From JABMQB01 sp963677475 (lineage in GTDB: Bacteria > Bacteroidota > Bacteroidia > Bacteroidales > Prolixibacteraceae): a stretch of 64,000 nt of DNA. The position numbers and the translations under genes are program-made. Numbering within the stretch: position 1 is the stretch's first letter; every line of letters begins with the position of its first letter. The DNA lies in assembly GCA_963677475.2 (NCBI GenBank), contig CAXXQD010000021.1, forward strand, positions 806,001 to 870,000. Reading direction: 5' to 3'. The notes below the pieces were generated by a model. It searched no databases. It saw nothing but the letters and a program-made list of their open reading frames with translations, and was not told the origin of the DNA. Below are positions 34,766 to 42,719 of the stretch, in pieces.

Positions 34766-36583
34766 ATGACCATTATCGAAAAAATAATAGCGAACCATTC
34801 CATCAAAAAGTTGGTTGCACCGGGCGAAATTGTTGACATTGTCATCGACGTAAAACTGGCGCGTGATTTTGGAGGGGCAAATGTGGTAAAAAACCTGATC
34901 GACAATCAATTGAAGGTTCAGAATCCTGAGAACACCTTCTTTACTTTTGATTGTAACCCAACCGGATCTGACCAAAAATATGCAGCCAATCAGCAGGCAT
35001 GCCGGATATTCGCACGTGAAAATCTCATTAAAGTGTACGATATTGATGCCGGAATAGGCACTCACCTTGCAATTGACAAAGGTTTGGCTGTGCCCGGATG
35101 TACTTTAGTTTCAACCGATTCGCATGCAAATATTGTCGGGGCAATTGGCGCTTTCGGTCAGGGAATGGGAGACAAAGATATCGCTGCTGCTTGGGCAAAC
35201 GGTAGTGTATGGTTCAAAGTTCCTGAAACAGTGAAAATTACTCTGACAGGGAAGAGAAATCCGGCAATATCGGCAAAAGATATTATCCTAAATCTGCTTA
35301 AGGAATTTGGTGCAAACACCTTGTTGGGGCATACCGTAGAATTGTATGGCAATGAAGTTGAAAAACTAACATTGGACGAAAGGATTACCATTGCATCAAT
35401 GGCAACTGAAATGGGTGCCATTGCCATCCTAATCCCACCTTCATTGGCAATTGTAGAATTGTGCAAACAATATTCCGGAAAAAGTTTTAGCCCGGTTTAT
35501 GCCGATCAGGATGCCAACTATAAAGAAGAATTTATTCTGGATATTGAATCGTTTATCAATGTTGTGTCATTGCCAGGTAAGCCGCACAACGTGGTTAATA
35601 TTAATTTCGTAAAAGGAACTTTAATAGATTCGGTTTTTGTTGGAAGTTGTACCAATGGGCGATTGGAGGATTTGCAAGTTCTTGCAAATATCCTGAAAGG
35701 GAAAAAAGTGAAGCAAGGTGTGGTGCTTAAAATTGTGCCTGCAACCAATACGATTTGGGACGAATGCTTGCAAAGGGGTTGGATTTCTATTTTTAAAGAA
35801 TCAGGAGCCCTTGTTGGAAATGCAGGGTGTGCAGGCTGTGCTTCAGGGCAAATTGGGCAAAACGGTCCGGGTGAAGTTACACTTAGCACTGGCAACAGAA
35901 ATTTTGCGGGCAAACAGGGGAAAGGCGATGTTTATCTGGTTTCTCCGGAAGTTGCAGCAACATCTGCCATTAACGGTTATTTGTCTTTGCCGTCCGACGG
36001 GCATTTAAATATTGAAAGAGTTGTCAAAAAAGATTCAGGCAACCCGGTTTTAATGAAGGAAAAAACAAAGGAAGTCAAACCCGGGATCTTAGAAGGAAAA
36101 ATATGGATTGTTGATGAGGATAATATCGATACCGATATGATTTTTCATAACCAACATCTGGCCATCACCAAATTGAATGAAATGGGGCAACACGCCTTTG
36201 GGAACCTCCATGGCTGGGAAGGTTATCCTCAAAAATGTGAACCAGGGGATATAATTATTACAGGGAAAAATTTTGGGGCGGGAAGTTCCAGGCAACAAGC
36301 CGTTGACTGTTTTATTGCCTTGGGAACACAACTGATACTTGCGCAATCTTTTGGCGCAATCTACGAAAGAAATGCCATCAATGCAGGATTTCCGGTTTTA
36401 AGCTATGAATCATTCGACTCATTGGAACTCAAACAAAGGGATGTGGTTCAGGTTAACCTCGTATCCGGACAAATCACCAATAAAAGAAACAATAAGGACA
36501 TTGTCATTCAGAGATTTTCCGAAGTACAACTTGAAATATACAAAAGAGGCGGTTTGTTGATACCTAAAGGAGATTTTTTGTAA
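34766..36583 (+). CDS. Aconitase-family hydro-lyase with fused large and small domains (paralogue 1)
   Basis: A 605-residue single-chain protein joining a LeuC/HacA-like large domain (about 1-420) to a LeuD/HacB-like swivel domain (about 430-605). Iron-sulfur ligands are visible as VGSCTNGRLEDL and NAGCAGCASGQIG (CxxC). The swivel domain has DEDNIDTDMIF and GAGSSRQQAVDC. Odd point: the catalytic Asp-His pair of aconitases is Asp62-Cys63 here (FDCNPTG), although the second DSH motif is kept (STDSHANIVGA). This suggests a changed reaction or only one half-reaction. Likely substrate is a citrate homologue. Confidence 0.82.
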   Translation: MTIIEKIIANHSIKKLVAPGEIVDIVIDVKLARDFGGANVVKNLIDNQLKVQNPENTFFTFDCNPTGSDQKYAANQQACRIFARENLIKVYDIDAGIGTHLAIDKGLAVPGCTLVSTDSHANIVGAIGAFGQGMGDKDIAAAWANGSVWFKVPETVKITLTGKRNPAISAKDIILNLLKEFGANTLLGHTVELYGNEVEKLTLDERITIASMATEMGAIAILIPPSLAIVELCKQYSGKSFSPVYADQDANYKEEFILDIESFINVVSLPGKPHNVVNINFVKGTLIDSVFVGSCTNGRLEDLQVLANILKGKKVKQGVVLKIVPATNTIWDECLQRGWISIFKESGALVGNAGCAGCASGQIGQNGPGEVTLSTGNRNFAGKQGKGDVYLVSPEVAATSAINGYLSLPSDGHLNIERVVKKDSGNPVLMKEKTKEVKPGILEGKIWIVDEDNIDTDMIFHNQHLAITKLNEMGQHAFGNLHGWEGYPQKCEPGDIIITGKNFGAGSSRQQAVDCFIALGTQLILAQSFGAIYERNAINAGFPVLSYESFDSLELKQRDVVQVNLVSGQITNKRNNKDIVIQRFSEVQLEIYKRGGLLIPKGDFL

Positions 36584-36660
36584 AAAAGCGTTGGACGAAA
36601 ATTTGGCGCGGGCTTGCGTTGGCTTGAGGGAGGGAGCATGAAATTTTCTTGATTTTTCTG

Positions 36661-36690
36661 CTAACTCTTTTTATCAAGCAAAAGAGTTAG
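36661..36690. repeat. Perfect 10-bp inverted repeat between the two aconitase-like genes
   Basis: CTAACTCTTT (36661-36670) and AAAGAGTTAG (36681-36690) form a perfect stem with a 10-nt loop in the 205-bp gap. No T run follows, so it is more likely an operator or mRNA structure than a terminator. A second small stem, GGGATGAAATCCC, lies just downstream, and AAGGAGG follows it. Confidence 0.5.
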
Positions 36691-36788
36691 TCAGGGATGA
36701 AGGGATGAAATCCCTTAGGAAGGAGGATGGACAAGTAAAAATAATTTGTAAGATAGATACATATCGTTTTATATAAGAATTTTAAAAC

Positions 36789-38567
36789 ATGGCTGGAAAA
36801 ACATTTGTTGAGAAAATTCTTGGAGGTAAAGCTGGAAGCATTGTATTTAAGAAACCGGATATTGTTCTGTCGCATGACAACTCTGCAAGCATTGAAAAAA
36901 TATTCCGTAAAATGAATGGTGTCAATGTTGCAAATGCGGATCAACTTTTAATTGTGTTGGATCACAATGCCCCGCCTACCAATGCAAATTTGGCAAACAG
37001 CTACCAGCAAATTCGGGATTTTGTTAAAGAGCAAGGCATCACAAAATTTCACGATGCTGGTGATGGAATTTGCCACCAGATAATGGCGAACTACGCCAAA
37101 CCGGGGATGATTATTGTTGGCAGCGACAGCCACACCTGCACGGCCGGGGCATTTAATGCCTTTGCCGCCGGAATCGACCGGACCGAAACAGCAGGGTTGT
37201 GGAAAACGGGAGAAACCTGGTTTCGGGTTCCTGAAACGATCAAAATTAACTTAAACGGCGAGCTTCCGAAAGGGGTTTATGCAAAAGACCTGGCTTTATA
37301 TATAATTGGGATTCTTGGTGCCAATGGGGCAAATTATATGGCAGTTGAATATTCTGGTGAAGGGGTTAAAACACTCTCAATTGCCGATCGGATGACCCTT
37401 GCAAACCTGGCTTCGGAAATGGGGGCAAAAAATGCAGTTTTCCCTTTGGATTATTCCTTAATGGATCATTTAAATGATTTTGAAGCGATAGGAATCGTTG
37501 CAGATGAGGATGCAGAATATGCGAAAACACTATCCATCGAATTAAGTAGCTTGGTACCTATGATTGCCTGCCCGCATCAGGTCGAAAATGTAAAACCAAT
37601 TGCTGAGCTTGAAGGTACTCCGGTTCAGCAAGCACTAGTTGGTACCTGCACCAATGGGAGGATTGAAGATTTGAGGATTGCCGCAGAAATAGTAAAAGGG
37701 AAACAGGTTCCTGATGGTTTCCAATTGCTGGTGACCCCAGCTTCCAAAGAAATTTACTTACAGGCAATCAGAGAAGGAATCATCGAAACTTTGATATATG
37801 CTGGGGCAAATATTTTATCGCCTTCGTGCGGGCCATGTTTGGGAACAGGGCAAGGTATTCCGGCTGATCATATAAACGTGATTTCAACGGCCAACCGAAA
37901 TTTTCTGGGCAGAATGGGAAATAAAAATGCTTCCGTATATTTGGCTTCCCCGGCAACAGTTGCCTGGTCGGCATTGGCAGGGAATATTCATAATCCTGAT
38001 GCGCAGGTCAAGTCGTTGAACATGAACGCTTCCAATAAAAAAGAATCAATTATTACCATTTCTTCCGATGATAATCGTTATTTTAAAGGGGTGTGGAATT
38101 ATGCCGATGTGAACAATTTAAACACAGACCAGATGTTTGCCGGAAACCTTACCTATGAAGTGAACAGTACCGAACCCGAAAAAATAAAGCCTCATTTATT
38201 TGCAGGTTTCGATCCTTCTTTTGCCACAAAAATCCAAGAGGGGGATATTCTTTTCTGTGGACATAATTTTGGTTGCGGGAGCTCCCGCGAGCATCCGGCA
38301 GTCGGATTGGCATTTGCGGGGGTAAAAGCAGTGATTGTAAAATCGGTATCACGGATTTTTTTCCGCTCTGCAATTAATCAGGGGCTCCCGGTAATTGTTC
38401 TTCCCAAAATTGTGGAAGAATACAAACCCGGTGATCAGGTGGACTTGAACCTGTCAAAAGGGGAAATATTTATTCAGGATAAAAAGTTTGAATTTAGCCC
38501 CTTGCCGCCAAAGTTATTGGGGATTTTAGAAAAAGGCGGATTGGTGAAAAGTATCTTAAAAGTATAG
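36789..38567 (+). CDS. Aconitase-family hydro-lyase with fused large and small domains (paralogue 2)
   Basis: A 592-residue protein with the complete aconitase set: Asp58-His59 in VLDHNAP, SDSHTCTAGAFNAF, and iron-sulfur ligands VGTCTNGRIEDL and SPSCGPCLGTGQG. The fused swivel domain (about 425-592) has NLNTDQMF and GCGSSREHPAVGL. Its specificity loop, where LeuD and homoaconitase small subunits differ, does not match standard LeuD. In the cluster it would interconvert citrate- or homocitrate-type acids and their iso forms. It closely resembles paralogue 1 in architecture but keeps the canonical catalytic histidine, so the two may share the dehydration and hydration steps. Confidence 0.85.
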   Translation: MAGKTFVEKILGGKAGSIVFKKPDIVLSHDNSASIEKIFRKMNGVNVANADQLLIVLDHNAPPTNANLANSYQQIRDFVKEQGITKFHDAGDGICHQIMANYAKPGMIIVGSDSHTCTAGAFNAFAAGIDRTETAGLWKTGETWFRVPETIKINLNGELPKGVYAKDLALYIIGILGANGANYMAVEYSGEGVKTLSIADRMTLANLASEMGAKNAVFPLDYSLMDHLNDFEAIGIVADEDAEYAKTLSIELSSLVPMIACPHQVENVKPIAELEGTPVQQALVGTCTNGRIEDLRIAAEIVKGKQVPDGFQLLVTPASKEIYLQAIREGIIETLIYAGANILSPSCGPCLGTGQGIPADHINVISTANRNFLGRMGNKNASVYLASPATVAWSALAGNIHNPDAQVKSLNMNASNKKESIITISSDDNRYFKGVWNYADVNNLNTDQMFAGNLTYEVNSTEPEKIKPHLFAGFDPSFATKIQEGDILFCGHNFGCGSSREHPAVGLAFAGVKAVIVKSVSRIFFRSAINQGLPVIVLPKIVEEYKPGDQVDLNLSKGEIFIQDKKFEFSPLPPKLLGILEKGGLVKSILKV

Positions 38568-38588
38568 AAATTAAAAATCAGATAAAAA

Positions 38589-40133
38589 ATGAATAAGTTT
38601 AAAATGAATGAAGCATTGGCTGAGCTGGGAATAAAAGAGCTAAACAATGGAATTTGTACAGGTACACAATGGATAAAAGGAAGTGGTGAGCCCATAAAGT
38701 CGTATTCACCCACCGATGGGAAACTGATTGCCAAAATTAATCAGGGAAACCTTGACGAATACAACTCGGTGATTGAGAAAGCAAAAAATGCGTTTAAAGA
38801 ATGGAGGAAAGTGCCTGCACCGCAAAGGGGCGAAGTGGTTCGGCAAATAGGTTTGGAACTCAGAAAATACAAAGAGCCATTGGGCAAAATTGTATCCTAC
38901 GAAATGGGTAAAATATATCAGGAAGGACTGGGAGAAGTTCAGGAAATGATTGACATCTGTGACTTTGCTGTAGGTCAGTCACGGCAGCTTTATGGATTTA
39001 CAATGCACTCTGAAAGGCCTCTCCACCGGATGTATGATCAGTACCATCCTTTAGGGATTGTGGGCGTAGTTTCTGCGTTTAATTTCCCGGTGGCTGTGTG
39101 GGCATGGAATGCAATGATTGCCCTGGTTTGCGGCGATGTGGTAGTTTGGAAACCTTCCTCAAAAGTGATGCTTTGTGCAGTTGCCGTGCACAATATAATT
39201 GCCAAAGTTTTAAAACAAAACCATGTTCCCGAGGGAACTGTTAACCTGATAGCCGCAGGATCAAAATATTTGGGCGATAATTTCTTTAGCGATAAAAACA
39301 TACCACTTATATCGTTTACCGGATCAACCAAAATTGGGAAGAAAGTTGGTCGGTTGGTGGGTGAACGGCTCGGAAAATCGATCCTCGAATTGGGTGGGAA
39401 CAATGCAATTATTGTGACACCAAATGCCGATTTGGAAATGGCCATGCGGGCAATTGTTTTTGGTGCTGTTGGTACTTGTGGGCAACGTTGCACCTCTACC
39501 AGAAGGGTAATTATCCATGAATCGGTTTATGAAGCCCTCAAAGAAAAATTGATTAATGTGTATAAAAGTGTCCGGATTGGGCATTCACTTGATGCATCAA
39601 CACTGGTTGGTCCGTTGATCGACAAATGGGCAGTCGAAACGTATTTGCAGGCAGTTGAGCAGGTTAAAAACGAAGGTGGCAAAATACTTTATGGTGGAAC
39701 AGTAAAAGAAGGGGGCGGCTATGAGTCAGGATGTTATGTGGTTCCCTGTATTGCGGAGGTTGAGAACCATTATAAAATTGTTCAGGATGAAACCTTTGCA
39801 CCTTTGTTGTATTTAATCAAATATTCGGAGTTGGAAGAGGCAATCGAAATCCACAACAACGTTCCACAGGGATTATCGTCGGCAATGTTTTCGACCAACA
39901 TTCTGGAAACAGAAAAATTTCTGGGCTATGCAGGTTCTGATTGTGGCATAGCAAACATAAATATTGGGACTTCGGGAGCGGAAATCGGAGGTGCATTTGG
40001 TGGTGAAAAAGATACCGGAGGTGGTCGTGAATCAGGTTCCGATGCCTGGAAAGCATACATGCGCCGGCAAACCAATACGATTAATTATAGTACCGATCTG
40101 CCACTGGCACAAGGTATTGAGTTTGATGTGTAA
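38589..40133 (+). CDS. Aminoadipate-semialdehyde dehydrogenase, ALDH7 (antiquitin) family
   Basis: A 514-residue NAD-dependent aldehyde dehydrogenase. Catalytic Cys301 is in GTCGQRCTSTRRV and the general-base Glu in SILELGGNNA. The C-terminal signature GTSGAEIGGAFGGEKDTGGG followed by SGSDAWKAYMRRQTNTINYS is characteristic of ALDH7A1/AmaB, which oxidises 2-aminoadipate-6-semialdehyde to 2-aminoadipate in lysine breakdown. It lies 21 bp after the second aconitase-like gene, and the saccharopine dehydrogenase that makes its substrate follows. Confidence in the subfamily is high; the physiological substrate is inferred from family and context. Confidence 0.93.
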   Translation: MNKFKMNEALAELGIKELNNGICTGTQWIKGSGEPIKSYSPTDGKLIAKINQGNLDEYNSVIEKAKNAFKEWRKVPAPQRGEVVRQIGLELRKYKEPLGKIVSYEMGKIYQEGLGEVQEMIDICDFAVGQSRQLYGFTMHSERPLHRMYDQYHPLGIVGVVSAFNFPVAVWAWNAMIALVCGDVVVWKPSSKVMLCAVAVHNIIAKVLKQNHVPEGTVNLIAAGSKYLGDNFFSDKNIPLISFTGSTKIGKKVGRLVGERLGKSILELGGNNAIIVTPNADLEMAMRAIVFGAVGTCGQRCTSTRRVIIHESVYEALKEKLINVYKSVRIGHSLDASTLVGPLIDKWAVETYLQAVEQVKNEGGKILYGGTVKEGGGYESGCYVVPCIAEVENHYKIVQDETFAPLLYLIKYSELEEAIEIHNNVPQGLSSAMFSTNILETEKFLGYAGSDCGIANINIGTSGAEIGGAFGGEKDTGGGRESGSDAWKAYMRRQTNTINYSTDLPLAQGIEFDV

Positions 40134-40233
40134 TTGAGAAATACTGGTGGACATCTAAACAAGAAGTAACTTTTTCACAAAATGTAAAACGAAATATATA
40201 ATAAAATATAATTGACATTCAAGATCATTTTAA

Positions 40234-40272
40234 GTCTTGATTCTTGCGTCTTGATTCTTGTATCTTGAGTCT
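40234..40272. repeat. Short 14-bp tandem repeat upstream of saccharopine dehydrogenase
   Basis: GTCTTGATTCTTGC (40234-40247) is followed at once by GTCTTGATTCTTGT (40248-40261) and a diverged third copy. It fills the space just before the start codon at 40285. An in-frame TTG inside the repeat is not the likely start. Confidence 0.6.
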
Positions 40273-40284
40273 AATAAAAAAAGT

Positions 40285-41637
40285 ATGAAAAAAATCCTAA
40301 TCATAGGGGCCGGGCGATCAGCTTCATCGCTGATAAAATATTTGGAGAATTGTGCTGTAAATTTTCATTGGGAAATAACTGTTGCCGATCGTGATTTAAA
40401 ATTGGTAAAAGAAAAAGTTGCCGAAAATACCAAAGCGGTTTCTTTAAATATTAACGATGATGAATCAACCGGAAATGAAGTACAAAAGGCGGATTTGGTA
40501 ATTTCAATGCTGCCGGCAAGGTTTCATAAAAAAGTGGCAATCTCTTGTCTGAAATTCAACAAATCATTGCTTACAGCATCCTATGAAAATGAGGAAATGT
40601 CGTCTTTTAAAGATGAAGTGGAAAAGAAAGGTTTGTTATTCCTGAATGAAATGGGATTAGATCCCGGGCTTGATCACATGTCGGCAATGAAAATTATCAA
40701 TGAAATTAAAGCAGCGGGACATAAACTATTAAACTTCGAATCGTTTACTGGTGGCTTGGTTGCCCCGGAGTCGGATGATAATCCCTGGAACTATAAATTT
40801 TCGTGGAACCCAAGAAATGTAGTAGTGGCCGGGCAGGGTGGTCCCGCCAAATTCCTTCAGGAAGGCAAGTATAAGTACATTCCTTACAACCGGCTATTCA
40901 AGCGTACAGAAAGGATACAAATTGAAGGCTATGGGAAATTTGAAGGTTATGCCAACCGGGATTCTCTATCTTACATTGATCGATATAATTTGCATGGTAT
41001 TCCAACCATATATCGAGGAACCCTTCGCCGTCCGGGATTTAGCCGGGCCTGGAATGTTTTTGTTGACCTTGGCGCCACCGACGACACCTATCAACTGGAA
41101 GGTGTTGAGAACATGACCTATCGGGAGTTTATCAATTCATTTTTATATTACCACCCAAGCGATTCGGTGGAAACAAAGCTTTTTCATTATTTACACATCG
41201 ATCAGGATTCGGATGTGATTGAAAAACTTGAGTGGCTTGGTATTTTTGAGGATAAACCAATAGGGCTAAAAAAGGCAACTCCGGCACAGGTCATGGAACA
41301 CCTATTAAAACAAAAATGGCAATTGCAGCCCGAAGATAAAGATATGATTGTGATGTGGCACAAATTTATTTATAAGCAAGCAGAATCAAAAAAACCTGTA
41401 AAAATGACTTCTTCGCTGGCGGTTATTGGTGAAAACAAAGACGAAACAGCCATGGCCAAAACGGTGGGATTGCCTCTGGGAATTGCAGCCAAATTGGTAT
41501 TAACAGGGAAAATTAACCTTAAAGGCATGTTTATCCCTACCTGCAAGGAATTGTACCAACCCATTTTGAAAGAGCTGGAAGAATACGGAATTTCGTTCAA
41601 AGAAAAAATTTATAAAAGGGCGCCTGTTAATTGGTAA
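40285..41637 (+). CDS. Saccharopine dehydrogenase (glutamate-forming type)
   Basis: A 450-residue protein from ATG 40285. The N-terminal Rossmann fold begins KKILIIGAGRSASSLIKYL. The central signature NEMGLDPGLDHMSAMKII and the substrate-domain stretch ESDDNPWNYKFSWNPRNV are those of Lys9-like saccharopine reductases/dehydrogenases, which split saccharopine into glutamate and aminoadipate semialdehyde or run in reverse. It directly follows the ALDH7 gene whose substrate it would produce. A lysine-ketoglutarate reductase for the first step is not in the window. The family also includes carboxynorspermidine dehydrogenases, but the DNPWNYKFSW region argues for saccharopine. Confidence 0.9.
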   Translation: MKKILIIGAGRSASSLIKYLENCAVNFHWEITVADRDLKLVKEKVAENTKAVSLNINDDESTGNEVQKADLVISMLPARFHKKVAISCLKFNKSLLTASYENEEMSSFKDEVEKKGLLFLNEMGLDPGLDHMSAMKIINEIKAAGHKLLNFESFTGGLVAPESDDNPWNYKFSWNPRNVVVAGQGGPAKFLQEGKYKYIPYNRLFKRTERIQIEGYGKFEGYANRDSLSYIDRYNLHGIPTIYRGTLRRPGFSRAWNVFVDLGATDDTYQLEGVENMTYREFINSFLYYHPSDSVETKLFHYLHIDQDSDVIEKLEWLGIFEDKPIGLKKATPAQVMEHLLKQKWQLQPEDKDMIVMWHKFIYKQAESKKPVKMTSSLAVIGENKDETAMAKTVGLPLGIAAKLVLTGKINLKGMFIPTCKELYQPILKELEEYGISFKEKIYKRAPVNW

Positions 41638-41676
41638 AAAATTGTTCTGAGCCAAGGCAGCATAATTAAAAAATAA

Positions 41677-41708
41677 AGGACCGTTCTATTTAAACAGAAC
41701 GGGCCTTT
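41677..41708. terminator. Bidirectional terminator between saccharopine dehydrogenase and the activase gene
   Basis: AAGGACCGTTCT (41677-41688) and AGAACGGGCCTT (41697-41708) form a long stem with one mismatch, flanked by A-rich sequence on the left and T-rich on the right. It separates two convergent genes. Confidence 0.85.
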
Positions 41709-41717
41709 TCAATATTT

Positions 41718-42626
41718 TCATCCTCCAAGTTCCGCAACCAAACCATATTTTTCAAAAATTTCCACTGCCTTGTTTTGTATTTCAACAGAAGGTTCGTCCA
41801 TATCAAATTCCTGATAAGTTGAACCCAGTTTGAAGTACTTATTGGCTGCAATGTTATGGTATGGAAGCAGGCTTACCTCTGGTCTTTTCCCTGGAAGTCC
41901 GGCAACAAATTTCGCCATCTCCGTGATGCATTTTTTATCTGCATTTACATTTTTTATAAGTGGTATCCGAATATTGATTTTTGCCCCGGTTTCTGAAAGC
42001 ACACGAAGGTTTTCCAGGATAAGTTTGTTGCTTACCCCGGTCCATTTTTTATGTTTTTCAGGATCCATAATTTTCAAATCAAACAAGAACAGTTCGGTAT
42101 ATTTAGCAACCTCAAGCAAGGTCTTGGTATCTGCAAAACCACAGGTATCAACAGTTCGGTGCAAATTCTTTTCCCCACAGGCTTTTAACATCCGAAGCAA
42201 AAAGTCAGGGTGCATCAATGGTTCTCCTCCCGAAAAAGTAACACCACCATTTGATTGATCAATATGAACGCGCTCTTTTTCGATGATTTCGAGCAACTCT
42301 TCTATTTCATATATTCGTCCCGACATTTCAATGGCTTTTGTGGGGCAAACATCGGCACATATACCGCAAAGCGTACATGCCTTAAAATCGGTAACAATTC
42401 CTTTTGGGGTTAAGGTGAGTGCATCTTCAGGGCACATTTTAATGCACTCCTGTGCACCTATACAACGTGATTCAGTATATAGTTTTTGTACGCCGGGCGA
42501 TTGGCTTTCGGGGTTGTGGCACCACTTACAGCTTAAGGGGCAGCCCTTCATAAAAATGGTTATCCGTATGCCTGGGCCATCGTTAATCGCATAGCGTTTT
42601 ATATCGAAAATTAAAGGGTCTTTCAT
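41718..42626 (-). CDS. Glycyl-radical enzyme activating enzyme (radical SAM)
   Basis: A 302-residue radical SAM protein. The SAM iron-sulfur cluster motif CPLSCKWC (Cys29, Cys33, Cys36) is followed by two ferredoxin-like clusters: CIGAQECIKMCP (about residues 56-67) and CTLCGICADVCP (about 83-94). This two-cluster insert is standard for activases of dehydratase-type glycyl-radical enzymes, as opposed to PflA. TFSGGEPLMHP is the conserved GGE region. It installs the glycyl radical on the protein encoded immediately upstream (42720-45179); the two genes are separated by a large inverted repeat. Confidence 0.94.
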   Translation of the reverse strand: MKDPLIFDIKRYAINDGPGIRITIFMKGCPLSCKWCHNPESQSPGVQKLYTESRCIGAQECIKMCPEDALTLTPKGIVTDFKACTLCGICADVCPTKAIEMSGRIYEIEELLEIIEKERVHIDQSNGGVTFSGGEPLMHPDFLLRMLKACGEKNLHRTVDTCGFADTKTLLEVAKYTELFLFDLKIMDPEKHKKWTGVSNKLILENLRVLSETGAKINIRIPLIKNVNADKKCITEMAKFVAGLPGKRPEVSLLPYHNIAANKYFKLGSTYQEFDMDEPSVEIQNKAVEIFEKYGLVAELGG

Positions 42627-42639
42627 TTTGCATTTTTAT

Positions 42640-42715
42640 TGTCATTTCGAACGAAGAATGAGAGAGAAATCTATAAGCTCACTTAGACAGATTTCTCACT
42701 TCGTTCGAAATGACA
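42640..42715. repeat. Palindromic intergenic repeat inside the glycyl-radical operon
   Basis: TGTCATTTCGAACGAAG (42640-42656) is inverted at the other end of the element (42699-42715), with GAGAAATCT/AGATTTCTC extending the stem after a small offset. The whole 76-bp element fills the gap between the enzyme and activase genes. Its GTCATTTCGAACGAAG core resembles a palindromic repeat that I recall as widespread in Bacteroidota intergenic regions. Confidence 0.82.
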
Positions 42716-42719
42716 TTAT

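Noticed and set aside
34766..38567. Leucine-pathway isopropylmalate isomerase (leuC-leuD)
   Set aside because: leuA and a clear leuB are absent, both proteins are single-chain fusions with non-LeuD specificity loops, and the cluster holds saccharopine and aminoadipate enzymes instead.
39038..39493. 151-codon open frame on the minus strand inside the ALDH7 gene
   Set aside because: Antisense to a gene with complete catalytic motifs, no recognisable domain and no promoter.
40258..40284. TTG start nine codons before the saccharopine dehydrogenase ATG
   Set aside because: It lies in a tandem repeat and adds residues before the Rossmann-fold start; ATG 40285 places KKILIIGAGR at the N-terminus as expected.
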